NCBI GenBank assembly: GCA_951801675.1
Contig: CATONX010000004.1
Coordinates: 1-64,000 of the forward strand
Direction of reading: 5' to 3'
Source of the DNA: an uncultured Eubacteriales bacterium
GTDB taxonomy: Bacteria; Bacillota; Clostridia; Oscillospirales; Acutalibacteraceae
DNA: 64,000 bases
Positions within the stretch are counted from its first letter, which is position 1. Each line of letters opens with the position of its first letter. The translations under genes were made by a program, and so were the position numbers. Positions 1 to 9,259 of the stretch are shown piece by piece. The notes under the pieces are model-generated. The model made no database searches. It saw only the letters and a list, made by a program, of their open reading frames with translations, and was not told the origin of the DNA.

Positions 1-487
1 TATTGGCAAACAGAATAGAAATTTTCATTAAAAAACCTCATACCGAATGATTTTATTTTCGTTTAGCTGCAGGTAAACTGTAAACAGATAGCCTTCCATA
101 TCGGACAAATGCAACAGAGAGATCACTGGCAAAACGGCAGTGAGAAGCAGGAATTGCATGCGCGAAGATTTATCGAGCAGTTTTCGATATTTTCCCTGAG
201 TTTTATGACAGGTTTGCTGTGGAAACGTGAAAAGGGTGCTGTGATCACGATAGGAAGAATACGCCTATACAACAGATGAGGCTGCTGTGGGCTTGCAGAT
301 TCATTCGTTCTTTGTCAGGGATAAAAAACGTAAAATTCGTTTTTTAAATGGTTTGGATGCGCGCATTTATGCTCTTCTGATGGTGTGTCAAAAGGGGTGA
401 GACATAGGAAAAACATAGAACCGGCAAACCGAAGGAGGATTCACAAGAAAGCGAACAGAAACAAATAGACAAAGAGGAGGATTTTCA
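1..487. other. Left-edge region without a convincing gene
   Basis: No gene can be supported here. The minus strand carries an open frame ending at a TAA at 28-30; from an ATG at 159 it would give a 43-residue hydrophobic peptide, but I see no ribosome-binding site in front of it. It might be a small membrane peptide or the remnant of a longer gene. The last 20 bases hold the strong AGAGGAGG site of the next gene. Confidence 0.4.
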
Positions 488-3400
488 ATGAGAACAATCA
501 AAGGACAACACCGACTGCTATCCCTCCTGCTGACGGCGTGCATGGTGTGCGCTCTGCTGTTCACTGGCTGGACGGGCACGATGCAGACGGTAAACGCGCA
601 GACTCCGGAGGGATTTGCCGGCGGCAGCGGCACGGCAGCCGATCCGTGGCTGGTCGAAACGGCGGAACAACTCGACCTTTTGCGGAACTATTTGGACGTC
701 GCGAATCAGGATAAGCATTTCAGACTGACAAACGACATTGACCTGGGCCCCTATCTGGCTGCCGGTGGAGCTGGCCATGACAAATGGGGTGAACTAGGCT
801 GGGAGCCGATCGGAAAGATGGATGGGTCCTCCAAAACCTCCACCCGCTTTTACGGTACGCTCGACGGAAACGGGTACGCGGTGAACAACCTCTGGATCTC
901 CCGTCCAGAGGAAAACAGTGCCGCGCTGTTTGGCTACACTTGTGAAGCAGTCATTGCCAATCTCGGTGTCACCGTTGCCGAGAATAGACGCATCCAGGGC
1001 CGGCAGTATACCGCCGGGCTGATCGGATACCAATGGGACGGAAGCGTGTCCAACTGCTCGCTCAGCGGCACGGTCGAAGGCTACACCATGACAGGCGGTC
1101 TGGTCGGATACCTGTACGGCGGAAAGATTGAAAACAGCCTCGCTTACGGACAGGTAACCGGGACCAATGCTCAAACGGGCGGCCTGGTTGGCGGCACGCA
1201 GATGGATGCCGTCGTCACCGGTAGCGTTTCCTACTGCGATGTTACCGGAACTGAGCAGACGGGCGGTCTGGTCGGTGCCGCGGTTGGGGTGAACGGAGAA
1301 ACCGGAAGCAGGTTCCACGGTTGTTCTGCGTTCGGAGCTGTGGTAGGGACCAATGAGACCGGCGGCTTGATCGGACGAAAAGAGTATGGCAGCGTGAGCG
1401 AATGCTTTGCCGACTGCGCCGTTGAGGGCCAACAATATGTCGGCGGTTTATTCGGCGCCGTGAGTACCCAGCTTTCCAATTGCTACGCCGCAGGCAGCAC
1501 GACCGGAACGGCTGCAAGATATACCGGCGGGCTGATCGGCAGGGCAAGCGGCGGATATACGTTTGAGAACTGCTATGCGGTTGGGTTGGTCACAGGCGGA
1601 AACGGCGGCTTTGCCGGCGACGTTGCCAGCTATATCACTCTGAAGGACTGCTTCTTTGACACGCAGGCCACCGGACAAACGCAGGGCGTGGCAAGCAATG
1701 CCACAAAAGCCGGTGTGACGGGCAAAGCCACGGCTGATCTGAAAAAACAGGCCACTTTTACAAATTGGGATTTTACTGGCGTTGACGGGGCGGCCCCTGT
1801 GTGGTTCCTCGTGGAGAATGAAACCTATCCACTGCTCTTTTCACAGGTTTCCTCGGGAGGGGACGGTTCTCAAGCGAATCCCTATCTGATTACCACCCCG
1901 GCACAGCTCGATCACATTCGGCAGTTTTTAGGGGACACCTATCAGGATACCCATTGGAAGCTGGGAAATGACATTAATCTAGAGTACTACAGCGCCGCTG
2001 TGTGGGGCAATGAGGGCTGGAACCCGATTGGAACAACTCAGGCTTCTTTCACAGGCACGCTGGATGGCAACGGGAAGGTCGTCAGCGGGTTGTGGCTCAA
2101 CCGCACCGCTGACAACTATACCGGGCTGTTCCGCTCTTTAGCGGGAACCGTCCGGAATATGGGGCTGGTCATCGGCGATGGCGGGGTGAACGGCAAAGGC
2201 TATGTCGGCGGCTTGACCGGCTTGCTGGGCGGCGGAATGGTCAGCGGCGTTTATGTAACCGGCGGAGTCAACGGCAGCATTTGCGTTGGCGGGATCAGCG
2301 GCAATCTGCTGAACGCTACGATACAGGATTGCTACACCAACGTAAAGATTACGGCGGCAACCGATTTCGGCGGCGGTATAACCGGGCAGATGATAAACGG
2401 TCAAATGATAAATTGCTACGCATCTGGAACGGCCGCAGGCGAAAATACTGCGGGATTGGTAGCAAACAACGTTACGGGAACGGTAAGTCACTGTTTCTAT
2501 GAAAACAGCACGGGGCTGACAGGGCCTGGAACGGGATTATCTGCGGACGATCTGATGAAAAAATCCACGTTTACAAACGAAGGATGGGATTTCTCAAATG
2601 CCTGGGGCATGTATACTGCACAGGACAACGAAACCGGGTACGGGTATCCCTATTTGAAAACGGTCGACAACCACATTCTCATCACTCCGGCAGACAGTCA
2701 AAAGGTTTATGATGGTGCCGAGGTGACGGAAGCTCCGGCATGGAGCGCGTCGCCCGTCGCGAATTATAAGCCGAATCAATCTGCGATTTCCGGCGCCGCC
2801 GCCTTTGCGACCGCGCCCAAAGCCGTCGGGAGCTATCCAGTCACAGCTGGTACGCTTGATTTAAACAACCCTTATTACCAGATATCGTTCAAAAACGATG
2901 TGCGGTATGAGATTACCGCAAAGCCGCTTACCGTCACCGGCACGACTGTGGCGGACAAGACCTATGACGGGGGTCTGACAGCAACGGTCAGCAATGCCGG
3001 CAGGCTCAATGGAGCGGTGAATCATGATGAAGTAGGCTTTACCGTCTCCGCCGTTTTTCGGGACGCAGCTGTCGGAGCCAGCAAGCATGTCGACCTGACC
3101 TACGCTCTGACCGGGAAGGATGCGAAAAATTACACCCTGCCCTCCACAGGAACCGCGACCGCCGCGATTGGGCAAGCGGAGCCCTCCATTCGCTTGGAAG
3201 CGGAGCCCGTCGCCTCGGCTGTATACGGTGAAAACAACGTTGCACTGACAGCGACTGTCACCGGCATTGCTGCAGAGAGCATGATCGGCAGCGTCCAGTT
3301 TAAAGTCAATGATCAAGAGATCGGTGTCGTCCCTCTGGGGGAAAATGGAACAGCGGCATGGACAGGCACGCTGGACGCGGGTGAAGCGTACACCCTGACC

Positions 3401-5056
3401 GCCGTTTATTCAGGCGGCGGTAACTACGCGCCGGCAGAAACTTCCATCACCGATTATGACGTTCTTAAAGCGGCCCAAACGATTCCTTCTATTGTCGAAG
3501 GCGGCCAATCAAAGACCTACGGGGATGCCCCCTTTGTACTCAACGCAACCGGCGGTGAAAGCACCGGCAACTATCTTTGGAACAGCAGCAATCCTTCTGT
3601 TGTCACAGTGGACGGCAATGGGCTCGTCACGATTGTCGGAGCGGGCACAGCGGATATCACAGTTCAAAAAGCGGGCGACGGTAATTATAACGAGTCCTTT
3701 GCGAGCGAGGCAGTCACTGTGACGGTGAATCCCAAATTCCTGACCATTTCAGTCTCTGCGGACAACAAAGTATATGATGGCTCTATTACCGCAACCTTGA
3801 ACATCAGTGGTTTGCAGGGCATTGTAGGCAATGACGAGGTTTTCGTAGAAAATGCGAATGCGAACGGAACATTTGACACAAAAAATGCAGGGTCGGGCAA
3901 AATGGTGAACATTCCTGTCCTGATCTTAGCCGGCGTGGATGCCGGCAACTATGTCCTGGTTCAGCCGGGCGCCACCACAGCCGATATTACGGAAAAGCCC
4001 TTGATCGTAAGCGGTGTTACCGTGAGTGACAAAATATTCGACGGCACGACAGGGGCAGCCGCGTGCGGTGGTAAACTGGAGGGCGTGGTGAACGGAGATG
4101 AGGTTGGCTTTACCGTCACAGCGGAATTCCAGAGCACAAATGCCGGACAGAATAAAACTGTCGACTTGACCTATGCCCTGACTGGGAAGGACAAGGAGAA
4201 TTACAGCCTGCCTTCCGCGGGAACCACAACCGCAACCATAAAGAAAGCCGACGCAGCCATTACTGAAAAGCCAACTGCCGCGAATCTCTATCAGGGCGAG
4301 ACATTGTCCGGTTCAGCTCTTACCGGCGGTACGGCAAGCGTTCCGGGCGCGTTCGTCTGGAGCAATCCAGACGAACGCGTGAACACAACCGACGTATACC
4401 AGATCACCTTCCAGCCGGAGGACGCGGGCAACTACAATGCCGCCGTTGCTGATGTGGAAGTGACCGTGCTTGACAAATCCGTTCTGGACGAGCTTATTGA
4501 GGCTGCGAATGCGGTTCGAAACAGCGCGGTGATCGGAATCGGCGACGGGGAATATCTGCAGAGTGCGGTCGACGCATTCTCAACTGCGATTGCACAGGCG
4601 CAATCCGTCAGCGAAAAAGTTGCGGCCGATCAAACAAAGGAACGCATTGACAGCGCTGTCCAACAGCTTCAAAAAGCCATGGACGCGTTCCAGGCAAACG
4701 TGATGGACAAAAGCCAGCTGACCGATACGGTGAAAGAGGCTGAGAGTCTGTTGAAGGATGCTGGAATCGGCAGCGAGGCGGGCCTTTATCCGCAAAATGC
4801 CGTTGACAAACTCAAGCAAGCAGTTGATCAGACGAATGAAATACTGACCAAAACGGGCGTAACACAAGCTGAGCTCGACAAAGCGACAGACGAGCTACGA
4901 GCGGCAATAGACCTCTTTCAGCGCAGTGTCAATCAAGAACTCCCTGTTCCGCCAACAACCAGTGCCAACACCGACCTTTGGCTGATGATGCTGGGTATGA
5001 CGGCAGCGCTGGGTTCGGCTCTCTTACTTACAAAACGCAGAAAATTAAGAAGATAG
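488..5056 (+). CDS. Large secreted cell-surface protein with GLUG, MBG/YDG and FIVAR-like repeats
   Basis: This is a 1522-residue extracellular protein, probably an adhesin or cell-wall protein. Residues 1-37 form a signal peptide with likely cleavage after VNA. Two homologous beta-helix-like halves follow, about 45-450 and 456-720, each opening with an AQLDxIR..F....W.L.NDI block and then GLUG-type units (TGGLVG, AGLIG). An MBG-type domain lies near 732-810. YDG-type domains carrying VYDG or TYDG lie near 812-895, 1084-1168 and 1170-1255, with Ig-like domains at 898-995 and 998-1080. Two helical FIVAR-like repeats span about 1330-1475. The C-terminus is a hydrophobic helix (about 1496-1515) plus a KRRKLRR tail, shaped like a sortase signal, but no LPxTG is visible. 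The start is set by AGAGGAGG at 473-480. Ligand and anchoring are unknown. Confidence 0.85.
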   Translation: MRTIKGQHRLLSLLLTACMVCALLFTGWTGTMQTVNAQTPEGFAGGSGTAADPWLVETAEQLDLLRNYLDVANQDKHFRLTNDIDLGPYLAAGGAGHDKWGELGWEPIGKMDGSSKTSTRFYGTLDGNGYAVNNLWISRPEENSAALFGYTCEAVIANLGVTVAENRRIQGRQYTAGLIGYQWDGSVSNCSLSGTVEGYTMTGGLVGYLYGGKIENSLAYGQVTGTNAQTGGLVGGTQMDAVVTGSVSYCDVTGTEQTGGLVGAAVGVNGETGSRFHGCSAFGAVVGTNETGGLIGRKEYGSVSECFADCAVEGQQYVGGLFGAVSTQLSNCYAAGSTTGTAARYTGGLIGRASGGYTFENCYAVGLVTGGNGGFAGDVASYITLKDCFFDTQATGQTQGVASNATKAGVTGKATADLKKQATFTNWDFTGVDGAAPVWFLVENETYPLLFSQVSSGGDGSQANPYLITTPAQLDHIRQFLGDTYQDTHWKLGNDINLEYYSAAVWGNEGWNPIGTTQASFTGTLDGNGKVVSGLWLNRTADNYTGLFRSLAGTVRNMGLVIGDGGVNGKGYVGGLTGLLGGGMVSGVYVTGGVNGSICVGGISGNLLNATIQDCYTNVKITAATDFGGGITGQMINGQMINCYASGTAAGENTAGLVANNVTGTVSHCFYENSTGLTGPGTGLSADDLMKKSTFTNEGWDFSNAWGMYTAQDNETGYGYPYLKTVDNHILITPADSQKVYDGAEVTEAPAWSASPVANYKPNQSAISGAAAFATAPKAVGSYPVTAGTLDLNNPYYQISFKNDVRYEITAKPLTVTGTTVADKTYDGGLTATVSNAGRLNGAVNHDEVGFTVSAVFRDAAVGASKHVDLTYALTGKDAKNYTLPSTGTATAAIGQAEPSIRLEAEPVASAVYGENNVALTATVTGIAAESMIGSVQFKVNDQEIGVVPLGENGTAAWTGTLDAGEAYTLTAVYSGGGNYAPAETSITDYDVLKAAQTIPSIVEGGQSKTYGDAPFVLNATGGESTGNYLWNSSNPSVVTVDGNGLVTIVGAGTADITVQKAGDGNYNESFASEAVTVTVNPKFLTISVSADNKVYDGSITATLNISGLQGIVGNDEVFVENANANGTFDTKNAGSGKMVNIPVLILAGVDAGNYVLVQPGATTADITEKPLIVSGVTVSDKIFDGTTGAAACGGKLEGVVNGDEVGFTVTAEFQSTNAGQNKTVDLTYALTGKDKENYSLPSAGTTTATIKKADAAITEKPTAANLYQGETLSGSALTGGTASVPGAFVWSNPDERVNTTDVYQITFQPEDAGNYNAAVADVEVTVLDKSVLDELIEAANAVRNSAVIGIGDGEYLQSAVDAFSTAIAQAQSVSEKVAADQTKERIDSAVQQLQKAMDAFQANVMDKSQLTDTVKEAESLLKDAGIGSEAGLYPQNAVDKLKQAVDQTNEILTKTGVTQAELDKATDELRAAIDLFQRSVNQELPVPPTTSANTDLWLMMLGMTAALGSALLLTKRRKLRR

Positions 5057-5170
5057 GGGTTATAAAAACAGAATATAGCCCGCTATGGGATTATGAAATG
5101 AACTGTCTGTCCTTTGCGCTTTCAGTTATGACCAGTTTATGTTCTACTCTTCAATTGTGGATAGTTGTTT

Positions 5171-5261
5171 GCATCTGTTGGCTCAGAGGTTTATGAACAG
5201 CCATCCGGTAGAGCATACGGCTGTTAACCGCGTTGTCGTTGGTTCCGACCCAACAAAGCCA
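5171..5261 (+). pseudogene. Decayed tRNA-Asn (GTT) relic
   Basis: The 3' two thirds of a tRNA-Asn are recognisable: D-arm CCGGTAGAGCA at 5205-5215, anticodon loop CTGTTAA with GTT at 5223-5225, and T arm GTTGG-loop-CCAAC at 5238-5254. It appears non-functional. The anticodon stem has an A-C mismatch, the T loop reads TTCCGAC instead of TTCRANY, and GTTGGCTCAG, which should adjoin the D-arm piece, is separated from it by about 18 bases. No matching acceptor 5' strand exists for AAAGCCA. It is either a dead tRNA gene or a leftover integration target. Confidence 0.5.
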
Positions 5262-5263
5262 TC

Positions 5264-5293
5264 AAGCCCTGCAAATGCAAGTTTGCAGGGCTT
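5264..5293 (+). terminator. Terminator-like hairpin after the tRNA relic
   Basis: A perfect 12-bp inverted repeat (AAGCCCTGCAAA / TTTGCAGGGCTT) encloses a 6-base loop. The following GCTTATTT is only a weak U tract, so it may be the old terminator of the tRNA transcript or of the upstream surface-protein gene. Confidence 0.5.
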
Positions 5294-5450
5294 GCTTATT
5301 TAAGATTAAAAAGAAAATATATCGTACCGGCTCGAACGGTTATACAATTAAAGGGACCTGCTACATAGCCGGTATTTTGGTCGGAAGATGGGGAAACCTA
5401 ACGTGGATTACAACTTATACCTCATAGAAATACTCAATTGGGGGATCTTT

Positions 5451-6350
5451 ATGATAACCGTATGTTTGCCAGGTACCGGCGGGATGCTACCGTTGCCTCA
5501 GCGGTGGCTGTCCTGCTGCTGGATTGAACATCAGGGAGGCGCCCTGTTGATCGACTGCGGAGAAGGCACACAGATCTCCCTGCGAGAGGCTGGCTGCAAG
5601 CTGAGCCATTTGAAGATGGTCCTAATCACTCATTTCCACGCCGACCATGTCATGGGGCTGCCAGGGCTGCTGCTCTCGCTGGGGAACACCGGGTACACAA
5701 AGTCCTTGTGTATCGCGGGCCCGCCGGGTCTTGAAAAACTACTGTCCGCACTTTTGGTGGCCGCGCCTCTGCCCTTTCCTCTGACAGTGACAGAACTCTT
5801 ACCGGGCGACGCGCTGCCCGGCTGGAAGGGACTGACCATGACCTGCCGAGCGCTAGACCACGGGATACCCTGCTACGGTTGGCGTGTGGACGTCGCACGC
5901 AAACCGGTTTTCAACCTCAAAAAGGCAAAACAGCTCCACATCCCGCAGCAGTATTACCGAACACTTCACACTGGAGAAGCGGTTACACTGGAGGACGGTC
6001 GGCTAATTCTGCCCGAACAGGTGTTAGATGGGGCGCGTGAACCGATTGTCGTTAGCTATTCCACGGATACCCGCCCGGTGAAGGCTGTGGAAGAGCTAGG
6101 AAGAAACGCCGGGCTAATGATCGCAGAAGGGCTTCATGGGGACAACGACCAAATCGAAAAAGCCCATAAAAAGGGGCATATGGTGTTCTCAGAGGCCGCT
6201 CGACTGGCACAGCGGGCCGGAGCGAAGCGTCTCTGGCTCACTCATTACAGCCCTGCGCTTACCGATCCTCAAGCAGTGGTGACCTTTGCTGAGGAGTGGT
6301 TTCCCGGATCTGTCGCGGCGCATGACGGTATCCGGCTAGAATTGGGATAA
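5451..6350 (+). CDS. Ribonuclease Z-like metallo-beta-lactamase-fold protein
   Basis: This 299-residue MBL-fold hydrolase is most like RNase Z, which cleaves 3' trailers from tRNA precursors. It shows the N-terminal GTGG...LIDCGEGTQ block (residues 8-41), the metal-binding HFHADH at 61-66, a later STDTRP motif, a C-terminal GAKRLWLTHYSP block and length close to bacterial RNase Z (about 300). The start is the ATG preceded by GGGGGATC; longer upstream frames lack such a site. It is monocistronic, with a terminator right behind it. A divergent MBL paralogue with another phosphodiester substrate remains possible. Confidence 0.75.
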   Translation: MITVCLPGTGGMLPLPQRWLSCCWIEHQGGALLIDCGEGTQISLREAGCKLSHLKMVLITHFHADHVMGLPGLLLSLGNTGYTKSLCIAGPPGLEKLLSALLVAAPLPFPLTVTELLPGDALPGWKGLTMTCRALDHGIPCYGWRVDVARKPVFNLKKAKQLHIPQQYYRTLHTGEAVTLEDGRLILPEQVLDGAREPIVVSYSTDTRPVKAVEELGRNAGLMIAEGLHGDNDQIEKAHKKGHMVFSEAARLAQRAGAKRLWLTHYSPALTDPQAVVTFAEEWFPGSVAAHDGIRLELG

Positions 6351-6373
6351 AGAAGCATTGCAGATGAAGTATG

Positions 6374-6401
6374 CCCGCGTCAGTAGCGGGTAACTTTTTT
6401 T
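6374..6401 (+). terminator. Terminator of the RNase Z-like gene
   Basis: CCCGC / GCGGG stem with a 7-base loop, then TAACTTTTTTT. It lies 24 bases after the stop codon. Confidence 0.75.
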
Positions 6402-6440
6402 ATCAATGATTTCCAGCAGCGAATCGCCACAGACAAATCG

Positions 6441-6473
6441 CGCACCTCACTGTATGGGGTGCGTTTTGTTTTG
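6441..6473 (+). terminator. Second tandem terminator
   Basis: An 8-bp stem (CGCACCTC / GGGGTGCG, one G-T pair) with a 7-base loop is followed by TTTTGTTTTGC. Two terminators in a row isolate the following Shedu-like gene from upstream transcription. Confidence 0.65.
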
Positions 6474-6648
6474 CACCCGCGCTTAGACGGGTATCTTTTT
6501 TGCTCCCCGCTTTTCGCTTCTTATTTATCCTTTACACCATTATCGTGTCATACATTTCATAGTCATCTCGACACGCGTGTCTAGCCGCATATCCGTCTCC
6601 AACTTCCCTCTTTTTGACAAAGATCTCTCAAATTCATCACGCAGCTGC

Positions 6649-6676
6649 TTGCCAGTATCCGGAAATATGATACAAT
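6649..6676 (+). promoter_or_regulatory. Promoter of the Shedu-like gene
   Basis: TTGCCA and TACAAT hexamers with 16-base spacing lie just upstream of the coding start, leaving a short leader. Confidence 0.5.
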
Positions 6677-6709
6677 AAAAGGGACAAAAACCATATTAGG
6701 GTGAGACAA

Positions 6710-7795
6710 TTGAAAATCAACGACTTTATCTTTCGATTTCGGGGTAACGGTGTTATCAGCAACGCGGGAATTTGCCGGGTAAGAACCTTTTTAAACGCTG
6801 CTTGTGAAGTTTATGTCGTGCTCAGTGAGTTGAATGAAAATCCATCCACATCGGTGACCAACGCGGTTGAACTGCTGGTTTCGGAACTGATCCATCAGCA
6901 AAAGATCCCGGCACAGGCAAAGATTTTAGAGCATTATCCAAAATGCACGTGGTTTGCCGAACGCTTTGATCTGGTTACCTTTGACCAACATAACCAGCCG
7001 TCCTGGCGCAGCGTCTCTTTTGCTTTTGTAAAAAAGGCGCTGGAATGTTCCGATGCGGAATTTGACGACTATCAAAAAGACAAACGCGTCCAAAAAGAAA
7101 TCCAGAACGCACTAAACGGGATCCCGAAGATTGAAAAATTCGAATACGTGGAGCCCTTCGAGATTACCGAACGCAGGCTTGCCATCCTACAAGACCAGCA
7201 CAGCATCGAGGATGTTAAAAAGCTGCTGGATACTTATCCTTCTGAAAGGGAGCTATCCACATTTATAAAACAGGATATGTCGCTGCTGGCAGAATGTTAT
7301 GCATGTCCCAGCGAAGAATACATAGGTTTCGCAGAGTTTCCCGTGGGCAATGGAAGGGTGGATTTTGCTCTGTTTACCGGTCGTTCCAGAATGAATGTGT
7401 ACCTTATTGAACTCAAGGGAGCACAGGACAACCTGTGCAGGCAGAATCATTATCATGAATTTCGGTCAAGCATCCAGGAAGGACGCGGACAGTTGATCCA
7501 GAGGGCAATGTGGTGCAATCAAAATTACGAGAAGTTCCGGCTGTTTGTTCACCAAGTTTTAAAAGAGGTAAAAAACGGACGGCGTCCTTACCATGCGTTC
7601 TTGGGCCCGAAATACCGGCTTGAAGTGGACCCAAATAAGGACGTAAGGATTTGCTATGTTTTAATCGGCGGCAGGACAGGCAACGACTTGTCCGACAGTC
7701 AGAAGCGTCACGCAGAGGATTTGGCGGTGCATCCTGACATGCAAACCGAGACATGGGACAGCTGGGTCAATAAGCTCACACGCGGACGTCCATAA
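6710..7795 (+). CDS. Stand-alone Shedu-type (DUF4263) nuclease, putative anti-phage protein
   Basis: A protein of about 361 residues whose C-terminal half looks like the Shedu/DUF4263 PD-(D/E)xK nuclease. GRVDFALF sits near residue 216 and VYLIELKGA near 232, giving the D...ExK arrangement, with helical Q- and R-rich segments after it. The N-terminal half is unrecognised and could be the sensing part. Family members act alone in anti-phage defence; that role here is an inference. I prefer the TTG at 6710 because AGGGTGAG lies just before it; the GTG at 6701 would start inside that site. The gene has its own promoter behind two terminators and looks less G+C-rich than its neighbours, consistent with transfer. 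No partner gene is visible. Confidence 0.7.
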   Translation: MKINDFIFRFRGNGVISNAGICRVRTFLNAACEVYVVLSELNENPSTSVTNAVELLVSELIHQQKIPAQAKILEHYPKCTWFAERFDLVTFDQHNQPSWRSVSFAFVKKALECSDAEFDDYQKDKRVQKEIQNALNGIPKIEKFEYVEPFEITERRLAILQDQHSIEDVKKLLDTYPSERELSTFIKQDMSLLAECYACPSEEYIGFAEFPVGNGRVDFALFTGRSRMNVYLIELKGAQDNLCRQNHYHEFRSSIQEGRGQLIQRAMWCNQNYEKFRLFVHQVLKEVKNGRRPYHAFLGPKYRLEVDPNKDVRICYVLIGGRTGNDLSDSQKRHAEDLAVHPDMQTETWDSWVNKLTRGRP

Positions 7796-8088
7796 AGGGA
7801 ACAGGCCGGCAATGCGGGGGGTCTCTGACGAGTCTACCGCCCGAACCATTCGGAGAACTGCAACAAAACGGTATTTGTTTTCCTTTCGACCACGGAACGG
7901 AGCAATTTGCCGTTTGGGAGAGAGTGGTCCAGGCAGTATGAACGCTGTGGCAGAGAAGGGGTACGATAACGGTGCACAAAGCATCGGACAAAGCTGACCT
8001 ACCGGGTGCAGGAAACTGTGTTTGAAATGCGGAGGCTGCGCATACGCGTTTTTAATTAACGTATTCAATATGGCAATGAGGATGTACG
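7796..8088. other. Intergenic stretch without a recognised gene
   Basis: Short open frames here lack ribosome-binding sites and recognisable sequence. I see no tRNA, repeat or clear plus-strand terminator after the Shedu-like gene. Confidence 0.4.
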
Positions 8089-8122
8089 AAAACGGCCGCC
8101 CGCAGAAAATGGGGGGCGGACG
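8089..8122 (-). terminator. Terminator of the collagen-like gene
   Basis: Read on the minus strand, CGTCCGCCC pairs with GGGCGGCCG (one mismatch) around a 12-base loop, followed by TTTTCG. It lies about 25 bases beyond the stop of the collagen-like gene. Confidence 0.55.
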
Positions 8123-8145
8123 GTTATGTCCACCCCCTCTAAACT

Positions 8146-9105
8146 TTAAACAAAAAATAGATCGATATTGCACGATGAGATAAAGGTTATATTCGTATTC
8201 GCTTCATTCGCAAGTACGATCATACCGTACTCATTTCTTATAACCGTTCCCACTGATGGAGTTTGCGTGCTTGTTCCTATATTCGCGTTAGCTCCGACAG
8301 GCAAAAGAGAACGAATGGTTGCTTCGCAATCCGCGCAACAGTCCGTCGGAGCGGGAACCGGTTCCGGCAAATAAGCAATGGCCTCATTATACGTTGCATT
8401 GTTGATTTGAATCGTGTCGATATTACATATAGACAAATACTGCGCGAAATTCTGAGGATTTGTCACTTCAAATATTCCGGTACGTCCATTTGGGCCTAAT
8501 ATCAAAGAGCCAGGACGGCCAACTATTGCATCACCACTCTCCAAAGTGATCAATAAATCATTATTTGGATATAGAGCGATAATTTGTTGGATAATATTTG
8601 TCATTTGCTCTTTGCAGCCACAATTGGCAAAATTCGTATTACCGGCAGGACCAGTTGGGCCGGTGGCTCCGGTCGCGCCGGTAGCTCCGGTCGGGCCAGT
8701 GGCTCCAGTCGCGCCGGTAGCACCTGTCGGGCCGGTGGCGCCCGTTGGGCCGGTGGTTCCTGTTCCAGAGGCGCCGGTCGGGCCAGTCACACCAGCAGGG
8801 CCAGGTGCACCGGTGGCTCCGGTCGAACCGGTCGAGCCAGTGGCTCCAGTGGGGCCAGTGATCCCTTGAGGAATGATAAAATCGAGGACATGTTCCGGCC
8901 CGCCCGTGACATCGCGCACCTCCGCATTAGCGCCGGGCGCCGCGGTAACGGTGCTGCGGATGACAATGGTATCCGCAGAGCTATCTCCCGCAGGGCCGGT
9001 TGGGCCGGGAGGGCCGGGAGGACCCGGAATGAAACAAGGCTGACAAACAGGCTGGCAGGGATTACAGGGACCAGGACAGCCGCAGTCGCCATTGTAAATA
9101 TGCAA
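8146..9105 (-). CDS. Collagen-like exosporium-type surface protein (BclA-like)
   Basis: This is a 319-residue protein with a short Cys/Pro-rich head ([17 protein letters not shown]), a first [13 protein letters not shown] collagen segment, a spacer of about 50 residues and a longer GPTGATG triplet array. A globular C-terminal domain of about 140 residues with a CCADC motif follows. Clostridial and Bacillus spore filament proteins have this layout, and the spoVA genes nearby fit a spore former. No signal peptide is seen, as expected for mother-cell-made exosporium proteins. The start is TTG at 9105, with AAGGAGG eight bases upstream; a longer frame would overlap the divergent regulator gene and has no such site. 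The triplet array is probably length-variable. Confidence 0.8.
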   Translation of the reverse strand: MHIYNGDCGCPGPCNPCQPVCQPCFIPGPPGPPGPTGPAGDSSADTIVIRSTVTAAPGANAEVRDVTGGPEHVLDFIIPQGITGPTGATGSTGSTGATGAPGPAGVTGPTGASGTGTTGPTGATGPTGATGATGATGPTGATGATGATGPTGPAGNTNFANCGCKEQMTNIIQQIIALYPNNDLLITLESGDAIVGRPGSLILGPNGRTGIFEVTNPQNFAQYLSICNIDTIQINNATYNEAIAYLPEPVPAPTDCCADCEATIRSLLPVGANANIGTSTQTPSVGTVIRNEYGMIVLANEANTNITFISSCNIDLFFV

Positions 9106-9190
9106 AATGAAGACCTCCTTGCAATCGCTTCGGGGAAAGGCTTCCCCACGGCCAGTATATGCCGGGCGGCTTTCGGATGCGCGGACGAAT

Positions 9191-9219
9191 TCGACACGGG
9201 TTGCCTTGTCTGATACAAT
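9191..9219 (+). promoter_or_regulatory. Promoter of the Bce-type two-component operon
   Basis: TCGACA and TACAAT with a 17-base spacer lie about 40 bases before the response-regulator start, in the divergent gap with the collagen-like gene. Confidence 0.5.
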
Positions 9220-9259
9220 AGAATGTATCTGTACCGAAGTTTGACGCTGGGAGGCCGCT

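Noticed and set aside
28..159. 43-codon hydrophobic frame on the minus strand at the left edge
   Set aside because: No ribosome-binding site and no recognisable family; left as part of the gap description.
488..5056. Classical LPxTG sorting signal in the surface protein
   Set aside because: The hydrophobic helix and basic tail are there, but the segment before them reads PPTTSANTD with no LPxTG-like pentapeptide, so sortase anchoring is not claimed.
8546..9213. Plus-strand frames rich in PVAPVGPV or SGRAGS repeats
   Set aside because: They are the complement of the GPTGATG collagen array on the minus strand and have no start signals.
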